A DNA stretch of 64,000 bases. Origin: Pseudohoeflea sp964511625. Its GTDB lineage: Bacteria > Pseudomonadota > Alphaproteobacteria > Rhizobiales > Rhizobiaceae. Below the pieces are notes generated by a model. That model was not told the DNA's origin. It did no database searches and saw only the letters and a list, made by a program, of their open reading frames with translations. A program made the position numbers and the translations under genes. The stretch is taken from positions 186,001 through 250,000 of the forward strand of contig CAZEJG010000001.1 in the NCBI GenBank assembly GCA_964511625.1, written 5' to 3'. Positions 8,239 through 16,808 of the stretch are shown here, in pieces. Position 1 is the stretch's first letter, and the number at the start of each line of letters is the position of its first letter.

Positions 8239-9387
8239 GTGGATTTCGCCCTGACCGAGGAGCAGCAGGCCATTTTCGACATGGCCCGCGACTTCGGAGC
8301 GGAAAAGATCGCCCCCTTCGCCCATCAGTGGGAGAAGGATGGTACCATTCCCCGCGCCATTTTCACCGAGCTCGCAGCCCTCGGCTTCGGCGCCATCTAC
8401 GTGCCGGAGGAAGACGGCGGCACCGGACTGACGCGGCTCGACGCGACGCTGATCTTCGAGGCGCTGTCGATGGCGTGTCCCTCTGTCTCCGCGTTCCTGT
8501 CGATCCACAACATGTGCGCCTGGATGGTCGCCAAATGGGGGTCTGACGAGCTCAAGGCCGAATGGCTCGAAAAGCTCGTTTCCATGGAGACGATCGCCTC
8601 CTACTGCCTCACCGAGCCCGGCTCGGGGTCTGATGCCGCGGCGCTCAAGACTAAGGCCGCCCGCGAAGGCGACGGCTTCGTCCTCAACGGGTCCAAGGCC
8701 TTCATCTCCGGCGGCGGCTATTCCGATCTCTATATCGTCATGAGCCGGACGGGCGGAGAGGGCGCCGGCGGCGTTTCCGCCATCCTCGTGCCTGACGGCG
8801 CGCCGGGCCTGTCTTTCGGAGCAAAGGAGGACAAGATGGGCTGGCGCGCGCAGCCGACCTCCGTCGTCCAGTTCGATGATTGCCGCGTCCCGGCCAAAAA
8901 TCTCCTGGGCGACGAAGGCACCGGCTTCAAATATGCCATGGCCGGCCTGGATGGCGGCCGGCTCAACATTTCCGCCTGTGCGCTGGGCGGCGCCCAGACG
9001 GCGCTCGACAAGGCGCTCGCCTATATGGGCGAACGCTCGGCCTTCGGCAAAACCATCGACAGTTTCCAGGCGCTTCAGTTCCGCGTGGCGGACATGGAAA
9101 TCGAACTCCAGGCCGCGCGCACCTTCCTGCGCCAGGCCGCCTGGAAGCTCGACCAGAAGGCGCCCGACGCGACAAAATTCTGTGCCATGGCGAAGCGCTT
9201 CGTCACCGACACCGCCTTCGACGTCGCCAATCAGGCGCTGCAACTCCACGGCGGTTACGGCTATCTCGCCGACTACGGCATCGAGAAGATCGTCCGCGAT
9301 CTGCGCGTCCACCAGATTCTCGAGGGCACCAACGAGATCATGCGGATGATCGTCGCCCGCGCGCTCTTGAAGGAGCGTGACGCGTGA
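8239..9387 (+). CDS. Isobutyryl-CoA dehydrogenase-type acyl-CoA dehydrogenase
   Basis: This FAD enzyme is predicted to convert isobutyryl-CoA to methacrylyl-CoA in valine degradation. The 382-residue protein begins at GTG 8239 (MDFALTEEQQAIFDMARDF) after a strong GAGGAGG; earlier in-frame codons lack family similarity. Motifs: YCLTEPGSGSDAAALKTKA (flavin and substrate loop), WRAQPTSVVQFDDCRVP, and the C-terminal HQILEGTNEIMRMIVAR whose Glu is the catalytic base. The placement between mmsA and a hydroxyisobutyryl-CoA hydrolase supports isobutyryl-CoA rather than another short acyl-CoA as the substrate. It overlaps the next gene by 4 bases. Confidence 0.9.
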   Translation: MDFALTEEQQAIFDMARDFGAEKIAPFAHQWEKDGTIPRAIFTELAALGFGAIYVPEEDGGTGLTRLDATLIFEALSMACPSVSAFLSIHNMCAWMVAKWGSDELKAEWLEKLVSMETIASYCLTEPGSGSDAAALKTKAAREGDGFVLNGSKAFISGGGYSDLYIVMSRTGGEGAGGVSAILVPDGAPGLSFGAKEDKMGWRAQPTSVVQFDDCRVPAKNLLGDEGTGFKYAMAGLDGGRLNISACALGGAQTALDKALAYMGERSAFGKTIDSFQALQFRVADMEIELQAARTFLRQAAWKLDQKAPDATKFCAMAKRFVTDTAFDVANQALQLHGGYGYLADYGIEKIVRDLRVHQILEGTNEIMRMIVARALLKERDA

Positions 9388-10424
9388 GTGCCGGCGACGA
9401 CATGCTGCTCCGGGTCGAAGGCCGGGTCGGCCGCGCCACGCTCAATCGCCCCAAGGCACTCAATGCACTCTCCTACGACATGGCGATGGCGCTCGAGAAA
9501 GCGCTCGACGACTGGCGCGACGACCCCGCCGTTTCGATGGTGCTGATCGACGCGGCCGGCGAAAAGGCCTTCTGTGCCGGCGGCGATATCAGCGCGCTCT
9601 ATTCGACCGGAAAGAGTGGCGATCTCGATTACGCCCGCACCTTCTGGGCGGACGAATACCGGTTGAACGCCAAGATAGCGGCGTTCCCGAAACCCTATGT
9701 CGCGCTGATGGACGGTATCGTCATGGGCGGCGGAGTCGGCGTTTCGGCCCACGGCTCGCACCGGATCGTAACCGAGAAGACCATGCTCGCCATGCCCGAA
9801 TGCAGCATCGGCCTGATCCCCGACGTCGGCGGCACCTGGCTGCTTGCCCATGCGCCGGGCCGGATCGGCGAATATCTCGGGCTCACAGGCGCGCGCATCG
9901 GCGCGGCGGACGCGATATTTGCGGGCTTCGCCGATCGTTTTGTCCGCTCCGACCGGCTCGATGCGCTGAAAGCCCGGCTCGTCGAGACAGGCAGCCCGGC
10001 TGGCATTTCGGATTTCACCTCCGAGCCGGAAAGCGGTGACCTGTCCGCTATGGCCGATGATCTCGAGCGCGCTTTTTCGGGCGCCACGGTAGCCGAATGC
10101 CGGTCTGCACTTGAAGATATAGAGGCCGAATGGGCGCAAAAGGCCGACAAGGCCATCGGGCGCGGGTCGCCGATTTCGCTCGCCTGCACGCTGGACATGG
10201 TCCGCGCGGCGCGCGACGACGCCTCGGTGGCCAGTTCGCTCAAACGGGAATACCGTTTCGTCTCGCGCTGCATGGAGCACGGTGATTTCCTTGAAGGTGT
10301 TCGCGCCGCGATCATCGACAAGGATCGCAATCCGGCCTTCGCCGGCGGCGCAGACGCGACACGGGAGGCGGTCGCGTTCATGCTCGCCCCGCCGCCGGAA
10401 GGCGATATCGAGATACCGGCCTGA
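9384..10424 (+). CDS. 3-hydroxyisobutyryl-CoA hydrolase (crotonase fold)
   Basis: The predicted role is thioester hydrolysis of 3-hydroxyisobutyryl-CoA, the committing step of valine catabolism. The 346-residue length and the segments KAFCAGGDISALY, DGIVMGGGVGVSAHGSHRIV and AMPECSIGLIPDVGGTWLLA separate it from shorter enoyl-CoA hydratases; the Glu and Asp of the last block are the family's active-site acids. It starts at a GTG overlapping the dehydrogenase stop (GTGA), so the two are coupled. The hydratase that makes its substrate is not encoded in this run and must be supplied elsewhere. Confidence 0.9.
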   Translation: MSAGDDMLLRVEGRVGRATLNRPKALNALSYDMAMALEKALDDWRDDPAVSMVLIDAAGEKAFCAGGDISALYSTGKSGDLDYARTFWADEYRLNAKIAAFPKPYVALMDGIVMGGGVGVSAHGSHRIVTEKTMLAMPECSIGLIPDVGGTWLLAHAPGRIGEYLGLTGARIGAADAIFAGFADRFVRSDRLDALKARLVETGSPAGISDFTSEPESGDLSAMADDLERAFSGATVAECRSALEDIEAEWAQKADKAIGRGSPISLACTLDMVRAARDDASVASSLKREYRFVSRCMEHGDFLEGVRAAIIDKDRNPAFAGGADATREAVAFMLAPPPEGDIEIPA

Positions 10425-10449
10425 CAGGCCGCACACGGGAGGAACAGCC

Positions 10450-11322
10450 ATGAAGATCGGATTTATCGGGCTCGGCAACATGGGCGCGCCGATGGCGGCC
10501 AATCTTGTCAAGGCAGGCCATGACGTCGTCGGCTTCGACGTCGCCGGCGTCACCGTGGAGGGGGTCCGGATGACCGCCTCCGCACCGGATGCCGTGAAGG
10601 ACAGGGAGGCCGTGATCACCATGCTGCCGAACGGCCCGATCCTCCGTTCGGTCTATTCGGAGATCGTTCCGGCCGGTGAAAAAGGCGCGGTCTTCATCGA
10701 CTGCTCGACTGTCGATGTCGAAAACGCGCGCATTGCCCACGATATGGCGAAGGACGCTGGCCTCATGTCGGTCGATGCGCCGGTCTCCGGCGGCATCGGC
10801 GGCGCCGCCGCCGGCACGTTGACCTTCATGGCCGGCGGTACGGCGGAAGCCTTCGCAAAAGCCGAACCGCTGTTCGAGGTCATGGGCCGCAAGACGGTCC
10901 ATTGCGGCGAGGCGGGCGCAGGCCAGGCGGCCAAGATCTGCAACAACATGATCCTCGGCATCTCGATGATCGGCGTCTGCGAGGCCTTCTCGCTTGCCGA
11001 CAAGCTGGGGCTTGATCGCCAGAAGATGTTTGACGTCGTGTCGACTTCCTCCGGCTCCTGCTGGTCGGTCAACGCCTATTGCCCGGCCCCGGGCGTCGGC
11101 CCCGAGAGTCCCGCCGACAATGATTACAAGCCGGGTTTTGCCGCCGAACTCATGCTCAAGGATCTCACGCTCTCCCAGCAGGCAGCCGAGGCGACCGACG
11201 CGGCCACGCCGATGGGACAGCGCGCCGCCGAGCTGTATGCCGAGTTCGTCGAGGGCGGCGGGCGCGGGCGCGATTTCTCGGCCATGCTGCCCTGGTTCGA
11301 AGGCAAGCGGCGAAGCAGCTGA
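10450..11322 (+). CDS. mmsB: 3-hydroxyisobutyrate dehydrogenase
   Basis: MmsB oxidises 3-hydroxyisobutyrate to methylmalonate semialdehyde with NAD+, producing the substrate of MmsA at the head of the run. The 290-residue protein starts at ATG 10450 after GGGAGG. It shows the beta-hydroxyacid dehydrogenase signature FIGLGNMGAPMAANLVKAGH, the substrate loop DAPVSGGIGGAAAGTLTFM, the catalytic Lys in GAGQAAKICNNMILG and a C-terminal KDLTLSQQAA region. With its neighbours it completes isobutyryl-CoA to propionyl-CoA, apart from the hydratase. Confidence 0.94.
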   Translation: MKIGFIGLGNMGAPMAANLVKAGHDVVGFDVAGVTVEGVRMTASAPDAVKDREAVITMLPNGPILRSVYSEIVPAGEKGAVFIDCSTVDVENARIAHDMAKDAGLMSVDAPVSGGIGGAAAGTLTFMAGGTAEAFAKAEPLFEVMGRKTVHCGEAGAGQAAKICNNMILGISMIGVCEAFSLADKLGLDRQKMFDVVSTSSGSCWSVNAYCPAPGVGPESPADNDYKPGFAAELMLKDLTLSQQAAEATDAATPMGQRAAELYAEFVEGGGRGRDFSAMLPWFEGKRRSS

Positions 11323-11337
11323 ACCGGCACGATCCCG

Positions 11338-12189
11338 ATGACCTCACGTCTAGTCCTTCTCGGCACCAAGGGGGGGCCGGCGATCCGCCCCGGCGGCCCG
11401 TCGCCCACCTCGTCGCTGCTCGAAATCGCCGGCCGCAGGATCGTCGTCGATTGCGGCCTCGGCGTGTCCCGCGGTCTCGTCGAGACCGGAATGAAGCTGG
11501 GCGAACTCGATCTGGTCTTCATCACCCACCTTCATTCGGACCACGTGCTGGAATTCGGGCCGCTGATCCACACCGCCTGGACGGCGGGTCTGAACCATGC
11601 CGTCAAGGTCTATGGCCCGGTGGGGACAGCGGATGTCTGGCTCCACTGCTGCGCATCGCTGGCCTACGATATCGACACGCGGATCGCCGACGAGGGCCGT
11701 CCGGACATTCGCGACCTCGTCGAAATCTTCGAGTTCGGCGAGGGTCGGATCATCTCGGACACCGGGCTCACCGTCTCTGCTTTCCGGGTCGACCATCCGC
11801 CGGTTACCGAGTGCTTTGCGCTCAAATTCGAGGCGGACGGGAAGACCGTCGTCTTCTCCGCCGACACCGCTTATTTTCCTCCGCTCGCGGATTTCGCCCG
11901 CGCGGCCGACATCCTCGTCCACGAGGCGCTGCATCCGGAAGGTCTCGAACGGCTGGTGGCCCGCACCGGCAACGGCGCCCGGCTGCGCGAGCATCTGACG
12001 GCGAGCCATACCTTCGCCGCCGACGTCGGACGCATTGCCACGCAGGCTGGAGTGAAGCATCTCGTGCTGAACCATCTGGTCCCGGCCGACGATCCCGAGA
12101 TCACCGCCGCTGACTGGGAGCGCGAAGTGCGTAAGAGTTGGAGCGGAAAGCTCACCGTCGGTTCGGATGGGCTCGAGATCGCGCTGTAG
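11338..12189 (+). CDS. Metallo-beta-lactamase-fold hydrolase (RNase Z/arylsulfatase-like subgroup)
   Basis: This 283-residue dinuclear metal hydrolase has TKGGPAIRPGGPSPTSSLL at the N-terminus, the metal motif THLHSDHVLEF (HxHxDH), the bridging Asp region FSADTAYFPPL, an HEALHPEG loop, SHTFAADVGRIA and a final LNHLVP His. This pattern fits the ribonuclease Z-like branch that includes many enzymes of unknown substrate; the GGPS-type N-terminal loop is shared with bacterial members lacking tRNA-processing function. It sits 15 bases downstream of mmsB and probably shares its transcript. No substrate can be assigned from sequence. Confidence 0.82.
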   Translation: MTSRLVLLGTKGGPAIRPGGPSPTSSLLEIAGRRIVVDCGLGVSRGLVETGMKLGELDLVFITHLHSDHVLEFGPLIHTAWTAGLNHAVKVYGPVGTADVWLHCCASLAYDIDTRIADEGRPDIRDLVEIFEFGEGRIISDTGLTVSAFRVDHPPVTECFALKFEADGKTVVFSADTAYFPPLADFARAADILVHEALHPEGLERLVARTGNGARLREHLTASHTFAADVGRIATQAGVKHLVLNHLVPADDPEITAADWEREVRKSWSGKLTVGSDGLEIAL

Positions 12190-12208
12190 CGCGATCGGAA
12201 GCCTGCCT

Positions 12209-13729
12209 TCAGATGGTGTTCAGGTAGGCCTGGACGGCGGCGAAAAGAGGCTGGAAATGCTGGCGGTCGAAGAGCTGGCCCGCGCCGGGGATAATGTGGA
12301 CCGCGACATTTCCGAGTTCGGCAACCATGTTCTGGACGGCCGCCAGCGGATTGATGGGATCGACGGCGCCGTGGAAGAAGGCGGCCGAAATTCCCGTTGG
12401 CAGCAACCGCCAGTCGACACGAGCGATATGAAAATAGTCCTGCTTGAGCGATTCGATCGAGGCCTGCACATATTGACGCGCCCGTTCACCGCGATTCGGC
12501 AGGCTGAACTCAGCCATTGCGACCGCGAGATCGGGTGAGTTGGACGGATAACGACCCAGTATGAAGCGGCGCACAGTTTCCGGGTTGCTCAGCCGCATTT
12601 GCAGCATATCCATCACTTTTGAATAGATTTTCCAGTCAAGCGTTGCGAGCTGGATGACGGCGCGGCGCATGCGTCGGGCGGGGTTCTCGATGTCGCGCAT
12701 GTGGGCGGCGGAGACCGGAGCTGCGGCAAGTGACAATGAACGAACATGTTCCGGCCACGCCTTCGAATATTCGAGCGCATAGGTCGTGCCGCTGTTGACG
12801 CCGAAGATATCGATGCGATCCAGCGCCAGGGCCTTGCGGACCAACTCGACGGAGGCCAGCGAAAGCTCCATGTGGACGGTCGCATCCAGCTTCTCGGCTC
12901 GCGAATCGAGTTTGCCGTTCCGTAGCGGTATGATCAGTCGCAATCCGAGATCCTCGAGAATATCGATGTCGCCATCTGTGAAGCCCGACAGAACCTGGGA
13001 ATGAAGATAGATGACGGGCCGGCCGTCGGCTGGGCCGATTTCGATATAGCGGTGACGGTGTCCCGACGGCTCGAAGTGGACGAAGGTGCGCGCGCGCGGG
13101 ACATATCTGCGCATGAGTTCGACGAACTCTTCCGTCGGGGCCGGTGCTGCGGTGCGCGCAGCTCTGCCCTGCCGCGAGAGGATACGGGCCAAAAGCTTCG
13201 CGGCGAATTCGCTCTGTGTTCGGATTCCGAGTTTGGCTGCGACCGACTTGTACTGGCTGCGGCGGGTCTCGTGGCTGACGCCGTCGCGCTGAGCCGCCTC
13301 GCTGAGGGCCATGCCCGCGGCCACCTGCTTGACGACGTGGAGTTCGGATTCCGAGAACCTGTGGTCGGGCGCGATGTCTTCGAGCGTGGCCATCAGGTAG
13401 TCGTTGGACAGGGCAAAGATCCGGGCCGGGTCTTCTCGGCCGGGCTCGAGGACGTAGACGAGATGATCAGCGAGCACGATTGCGCCGGTGGCGTCCGGTT
13501 CGCTGTTCAGCTGTTGTGCTACTTCATTCCATAGCGGCGTTTCGCCGTCCATGGGGGAAAGCGGCGCATATCCGTTCCCCGTTCGCTCGCAGTCGATGAT
13601 CGTCAGCCCCGCATCTTCATCGGTTGCGATCAACAACGCGGAAACGGTCTGAGGATCAACTGTCCCGGGGACGCCTTGCAAGACGCTCAGTGCAAGAGAA
13701 GAGGGATCGATACGGTGCTGCATTCGCAT
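12209..13729 (-). CDS. LuxR-type regulator fused to a degenerate alpha/beta-hydrolase domain
   Basis: This 506-residue fusion has three parts: an N-terminal sensor-like region (1-120, PAS/GAF-like by appearance only), a LuxR-type helix-turn-helix (about 124-180: FSESELHVVKQVAAGMALSE then VSHETRRSQYKSVAAKLGI), and a C-terminal alpha/beta-hydrolase fold (about 225-506). The nucleophile elbow reads G310-V-N312-S-G314, so Asn occupies the usual Ser position. The late segment HGAVDPINP keeps the acid-like Asp, but the expected catalytic His region reads PGAGQLFDRQHF. The domain is therefore more likely a ligand sensor than an esterase. It is transcribed divergently from the surface-lipoprotein/Slam pair, which makes those genes its probable target. 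Confidence 0.8.
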   Translation of the reverse strand: MRMQHRIDPSSLALSVLQGVPGTVDPQTVSALLIATDEDAGLTIIDCERTGNGYAPLSPMDGETPLWNEVAQQLNSEPDATGAIVLADHLVYVLEPGREDPARIFALSNDYLMATLEDIAPDHRFSESELHVVKQVAAGMALSEAAQRDGVSHETRRSQYKSVAAKLGIRTQSEFAAKLLARILSRQGRAARTAAPAPTEEFVELMRRYVPRARTFVHFEPSGHRHRYIEIGPADGRPVIYLHSQVLSGFTDGDIDILEDLGLRLIIPLRNGKLDSRAEKLDATVHMELSLASVELVRKALALDRIDIFGVNSGTTYALEYSKAWPEHVRSLSLAAAPVSAAHMRDIENPARRMRRAVIQLATLDWKIYSKVMDMLQMRLSNPETVRRFILGRYPSNSPDLAVAMAEFSLPNRGERARQYVQASIESLKQDYFHIARVDWRLLPTGISAAFFHGAVDPINPLAAVQNMVAELGNVAVHIIPGAGQLFDRQHFQPLFAAVQAYLNTI

Positions 13730-13811
13730 GGCCGCCCGTCGTCAAATTCATCAATACATTCAAATTTCTGGCGGAGACTGGCCGAGAAATTCGGTCGAGG
13801 CAAGGCTGCAT

Positions 13812-13828
13812 TGCGATTTGTGCGATTT
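13812..13828. promoter_or_regulatory. Direct repeat in the regulator/lipoprotein divergent promoter
   Basis: TGCGATTT occurs twice with a single base between, lying in the 236-base divergent region between the LuxR-type regulator and the surface lipoprotein. It is immediately upstream of a perfect palindrome. It could be an activator half-site pair; there is no functional evidence. Confidence 0.35.
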
Positions 13829-13839
13829 ATTTGCTGCGG

Positions 13840-13851
13840 ACCCAATTGGGT
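13840..13851. promoter_or_regulatory. Candidate operator, perfect 12-bp palindrome ACCCAATTGGGT
   Basis: The palindrome sits almost midway between the start codons of the divergent regulator (13729) and lipoprotein (13966). LuxR-type helix-turn-helix proteins bind such dyads as dimers, so this is the best candidate operator for autoregulation and control of the Slam operon. Binding by the neighbouring regulator is inferred from position alone. Confidence 0.45.
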
Positions 13852-13965
13852 GATTGTTCCTTTTTGCCTGCTGTGGACTTTTCGACCCCGGGCGCGGTCG
13901 TCATGCCGGATTGGCTGCCGACCGTTGTGCTTGACATCCAGTACCGGAAAATCTCGGAGGCGATC

Positions 13966-14859
13966 TTGAAGAAAATCAACTATTTGGTGTTGGCGGCCGC
14001 ATTGGGGCTGGCCGGCTGCAATACGACCGGAACCTCCGATGGGCCGACCAGCGTGCCTGATGAACCGGCGAAGGGAACCCCGCTGACACCGAAGACCGGA
14101 GGCCTCGCGGCTGTCGCAACGTTGGGGAATGACGGTATCGACATTAGCCGCGCAACACCGACTTCGCTGAGCAGTGCGAGCGACGACAACAGCGGAAACG
14201 TCACGCTCGGTTTTACGGGTGGCGGTCTCGACGGAAGAACACTTTCATTCGTCGGGACGACGGCGAACGGCGTCTATGACGGTGAGGCTACGCCCGCCAG
14301 TCTGCAGGGTACTGAATCCCAGGGCTTCCTGACCGCGCTCGACCCTCAAGGCAAAGCGTCTTTGGCGGGCGTGTTGAACATTGACCACAACAACTTCGAG
14401 AACCCGGGAGACACCACCGATATCTATTCGGAATATGGGGCCAACCCGAACTATTCCGGCAGCCACACCTTGCCGACCGGGTCGCCAACCCTGGCCTATT
14501 CCGGTTCGGTTGTTGGCTTGGCAACAACTGCGAATGTCGCTGGCGGGCTCTCAGGTAACGTCAACATGAGTGCAAATTTCGCCAGCGGTGACGTGTCAGG
14601 TACGATGAGCGGGTTGCAGGTCACCGACAGCGACACCCAGCAGTCCGCGGGCCTTGCCGATGTGGCCTTCACTGCGCAGATGAGCGGCGATCACGCGTCC
14701 TATTCGGGATCGGACGTTACCATCGGCAACACTTCGGCGCAGGACGCATCGATCGAGGGTGGCTTCTATGGTGTGGAAGCGGCCGAAACGGCGGGCGCGA
14801 TCTATGCCCATGACGGCACCAATGGGCTTATCGGCGGGTTCCAGGCTGACAAGCAGTGA
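13966..14859 (+). CDS. Slam-dependent TbpB-like surface lipoprotein
   Basis: This is a lipoprotein of 297 residues: signal peptide MKKINYLVLAAALGLAGC with a lipobox LAGC and lipidated Cys18, then a low-complexity linker and a beta-rich body. The C-terminus, DASIEGGFYGVEAAETAGAI followed by GLIGGFQADKQ, matches the TbpB barrel signature (G-FYG-x-A-E-x-xG ... GGF). Such domains mark cargo of Slam outer-membrane translocons. The start is a TTG at 13966 after TCGGAGG; longer in-frame starts would bury the signal peptide. The stop overlaps the Slam gene by 4 bases, directly pairing cargo and translocon. No TonB-dependent receptor is adjacent, so transferrin-type iron piracy is not supported; the bound ligand or host partner is unknown. 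Confidence 0.83.
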   Translation: MKKINYLVLAAALGLAGCNTTGTSDGPTSVPDEPAKGTPLTPKTGGLAAVATLGNDGIDISRATPTSLSSASDDNSGNVTLGFTGGGLDGRTLSFVGTTANGVYDGEATPASLQGTESQGFLTALDPQGKASLAGVLNIDHNNFENPGDTTDIYSEYGANPNYSGSHTLPTGSPTLAYSGSVVGLATTANVAGGLSGNVNMSANFASGDVSGTMSGLQVTDSDTQQSAGLADVAFTAQMSGDHASYSGSDVTIGNTSAQDASIEGGFYGVEAAETAGAIYAHDGTNGLIGGFQADKQ

Positions 14860-16196
14860 CAGACAGGACTGCCGCGCCGATTCCGGCGCATACCGGCAAC
14901 CGCGGGCGGGGGCGGATCCGTCCCCGTCTGCTGGCGGTTGTTTTCGTGTTCCTGGCCGCTTCTGTGGTTCAAGCCAGCGCAAAGGGCTCCTATGAAACCC
15001 TGGTGCGCCTGCTCGACGCCGGCAGATATGACGAGGCGCGGACATTTGCTGCCGATGTGGCCGCCAGCCAGCAGGCGCGAGCGTTTAACAGGCAGTTCAT
15101 TGAGGCGCTGATCGCAAAGCACGAGCGCCATTTCGCCCGGGCTGCCTCTCTCATGCAGGAGTTGCTCGACCGCGATCCGTCCCAGGCCCAGCTTCGCTTC
15201 GAACTCGCCCACGTCTATTTCCTGATGGCGGACGACGACCGGGCCCGTTACCACTTCGAGTATCTGCGCCAGACCGTCCACTCGCCTCAGGTTTCCGCGG
15301 CCTGCGAGCGTTTCCTGCATATCATCCGCAACCGCCGCCGTTGGTCGCTCAATGCAGCCATCGGGTTCGCTCCGAGCACCAACATCAATGACGGGACGCT
15401 CAGCGACACGGTGCTGATCGGCGGCGTTCCGTTCGTCAGCAGCAATGCCGCACAAAGCGGTGTCGGCCTGTCCTGGGCCTTGAACGGAAGTTACCGGTTC
15501 GATCCCGACCCGCGCTGGGCCCTGCGCATTGGAGGATCCCTCACGGGCGAGAATTACCGCACCAGCCGGTTCGACACGCTCCGTTCACAGGTGTTCGCGC
15601 AGGTCGAGCACGATTTTGCCGCGTGGCACGGTGCCGCCGGCATTTCCGTCGATCGGACGATGACCGGCTGGCACGGCTACTCCACTGGAGCCGGCCCCTA
15701 TCTGTCATTCCGAAAGGATCTCGGACGCGCGGGGCTTCTCTCGGGGCAGGTCTCATGGAAGGCCAGGCGCTATGACCGGATCTCGGCCTATGACGGTTCC
15801 GAGGCGCGCGCCGGGCTCTCCTATCGGCGAATCCTGTCGCCGCGCCTGTCCCTGGGTGTTTCGGCCGCGGCCTCGAAGATCAGCACGCAGAAGGGTTTCA
15901 CCTCCTATACCGGGCTGAAGTCCGGGTTGACGGTGGATTACCTTTATAATGCCGACTATCTGCTTCATGCCGAGGCGTCGCATGAGGTCCGGCTCTACGA
16001 AGCCAATTTTCCGCTGACGGGGAAGGAGAGGGTCGATGAGTGGACGTCGGTCGGCGGTGGCGTCACCTTCCGCAGCCTTGCCTACAAGGGCTATGTGCCT
16101 CGGATCGACTACAGCTACGAGCTCGTGCGTTCGAATGTCGATCTCTTCGACCGTTCGACGCATTCGGTGCGGCTGGGTATCAGCAAGCGCTATTGA
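14856..16196 (+). CDS. Surface lipoprotein assembly modifier (Slam, DUF560, type XI secretion translocon)
   Basis: Slam proteins move their partner lipoproteins across the outer membrane to the cell surface. The 446-residue protein has an N-terminal export signal after a basic leader (about 22-42), a periplasmic TPR-like helical region (about 45-160: YETLVRLLDAGRYDEARTF, FARAASLMQELLDRDPSQAQ, LRFELAHVYFLM) and a C-terminal barrel of about 280 residues that opens with the family hallmark RRRWSLNAAIGFAPSTNIN and ends in an aromatic residue (SKRY). It starts with GTG overlapping the lipoprotein stop (GTGA). The TPR-plus-barrel layout matches two-domain Slams of Neisseria and Acinetobacter. This is a confident family call; cargo is assigned by adjacency. 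Confidence 0.87.
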   Translation: MTDRTAAPIPAHTGNRGRGRIRPRLLAVVFVFLAASVVQASAKGSYETLVRLLDAGRYDEARTFAADVAASQQARAFNRQFIEALIAKHERHFARAASLMQELLDRDPSQAQLRFELAHVYFLMADDDRARYHFEYLRQTVHSPQVSAACERFLHIIRNRRRWSLNAAIGFAPSTNINDGTLSDTVLIGGVPFVSSNAAQSGVGLSWALNGSYRFDPDPRWALRIGGSLTGENYRTSRFDTLRSQVFAQVEHDFAAWHGAAGISVDRTMTGWHGYSTGAGPYLSFRKDLGRAGLLSGQVSWKARRYDRISAYDGSEARAGLSYRRILSPRLSLGVSAAASKISTQKGFTSYTGLKSGLTVDYLYNADYLLHAEASHEVRLYEANFPLTGKERVDEWTSVGGGVTFRSLAYKGYVPRIDYSYELVRSNVDLFDRSTHSVRLGISKRY

Positions 16197-16220
16197 CGGC
16201 CCGTAAGGGCGTCATGTCGG

Positions 16221-16808
16221 TCAAAGCTTGGAGAGATAGGTTTCGACCCGGCGCAGATAGTTCGCGCGGCTTTCGGGCGTCGAGACGTCCATGCGGTAAT
16301 GGGCGAGATAGAGCGTCTTGCAGCGTCGTCCGCACAAGCCGCGCATCCCGCGCAGGATCGTTCTCCGTCCGGGATGGCCGACGATGTTGGAGAACAGCCG
16401 CGTCGCACCGCAGGTGGTGATCACCCCGAGGAAATTGATGTGCTGCATCAGCGGCTTGATAGGTTCCTCGGTGCTCGGCACCGTAAAGGCCAGATCCGGC
16501 GTCCAGACCCGGTCGAGCCAGCCCTTGAGCATGGCGGGAAGCCCGTACCACCAGGTCGGATAGACGAAGAGGATTCCCTCGGCCTGTCTCAGCCGTTCCG
16601 CGTGCTCCGGAAACGGATGATGCTCCATCGTCATCTCGTTGTAGTGCCGGCGTTCCTCCGCCGACATCACCGGATCGAAGCCTTCTTCGTAGAGGTCGAG
16701 AAGATCGACCTCGTGGCCGCCGATCTTCAGCGCACGGATGGCGGTTTCGCGGATTGCCGCGCAGAAACTCTCCGGCACCGGATGACAATAGACCAGCAGG
16801 ATACGCAT
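16221..16808 (-). CDS. NAD(P)H:quinone reductase-like flavodoxin-fold protein 1
   Basis: This 195-residue protein belongs to the NQO/MdaB flavodoxin-like reductase family that transfers two electrons from NAD(P)H to quinones or similar acceptors through FMN or FAD. It shows the N-terminal phosphate loop ILLVYCHPVPESFCAA, the LDLYEEGFDPVMS segment, the flavin-contacting FVYPTWWYGLPAMLKGWLD and an LGVITTCGA strand. It is a paralogue of the next gene, sharing layout throughout, and overlaps it by 1 base. It is the last gene of the minus-strand importer/amidohydrolase operon, so its electron acceptor may be an intermediate of that pathway. Confidence 0.82.
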   Translation of the reverse strand: MRILLVYCHPVPESFCAAIRETAIRALKIGGHEVDLLDLYEEGFDPVMSAEERRHYNEMTMEHHPFPEHAERLRQAEGILFVYPTWWYGLPAMLKGWLDRVWTPDLAFTVPSTEEPIKPLMQHINFLGVITTCGATRLFSNIVGHPGRRTILRGMRGLCGRRCKTLYLAHYRMDVSTPESRANYLRRVETYLSKL

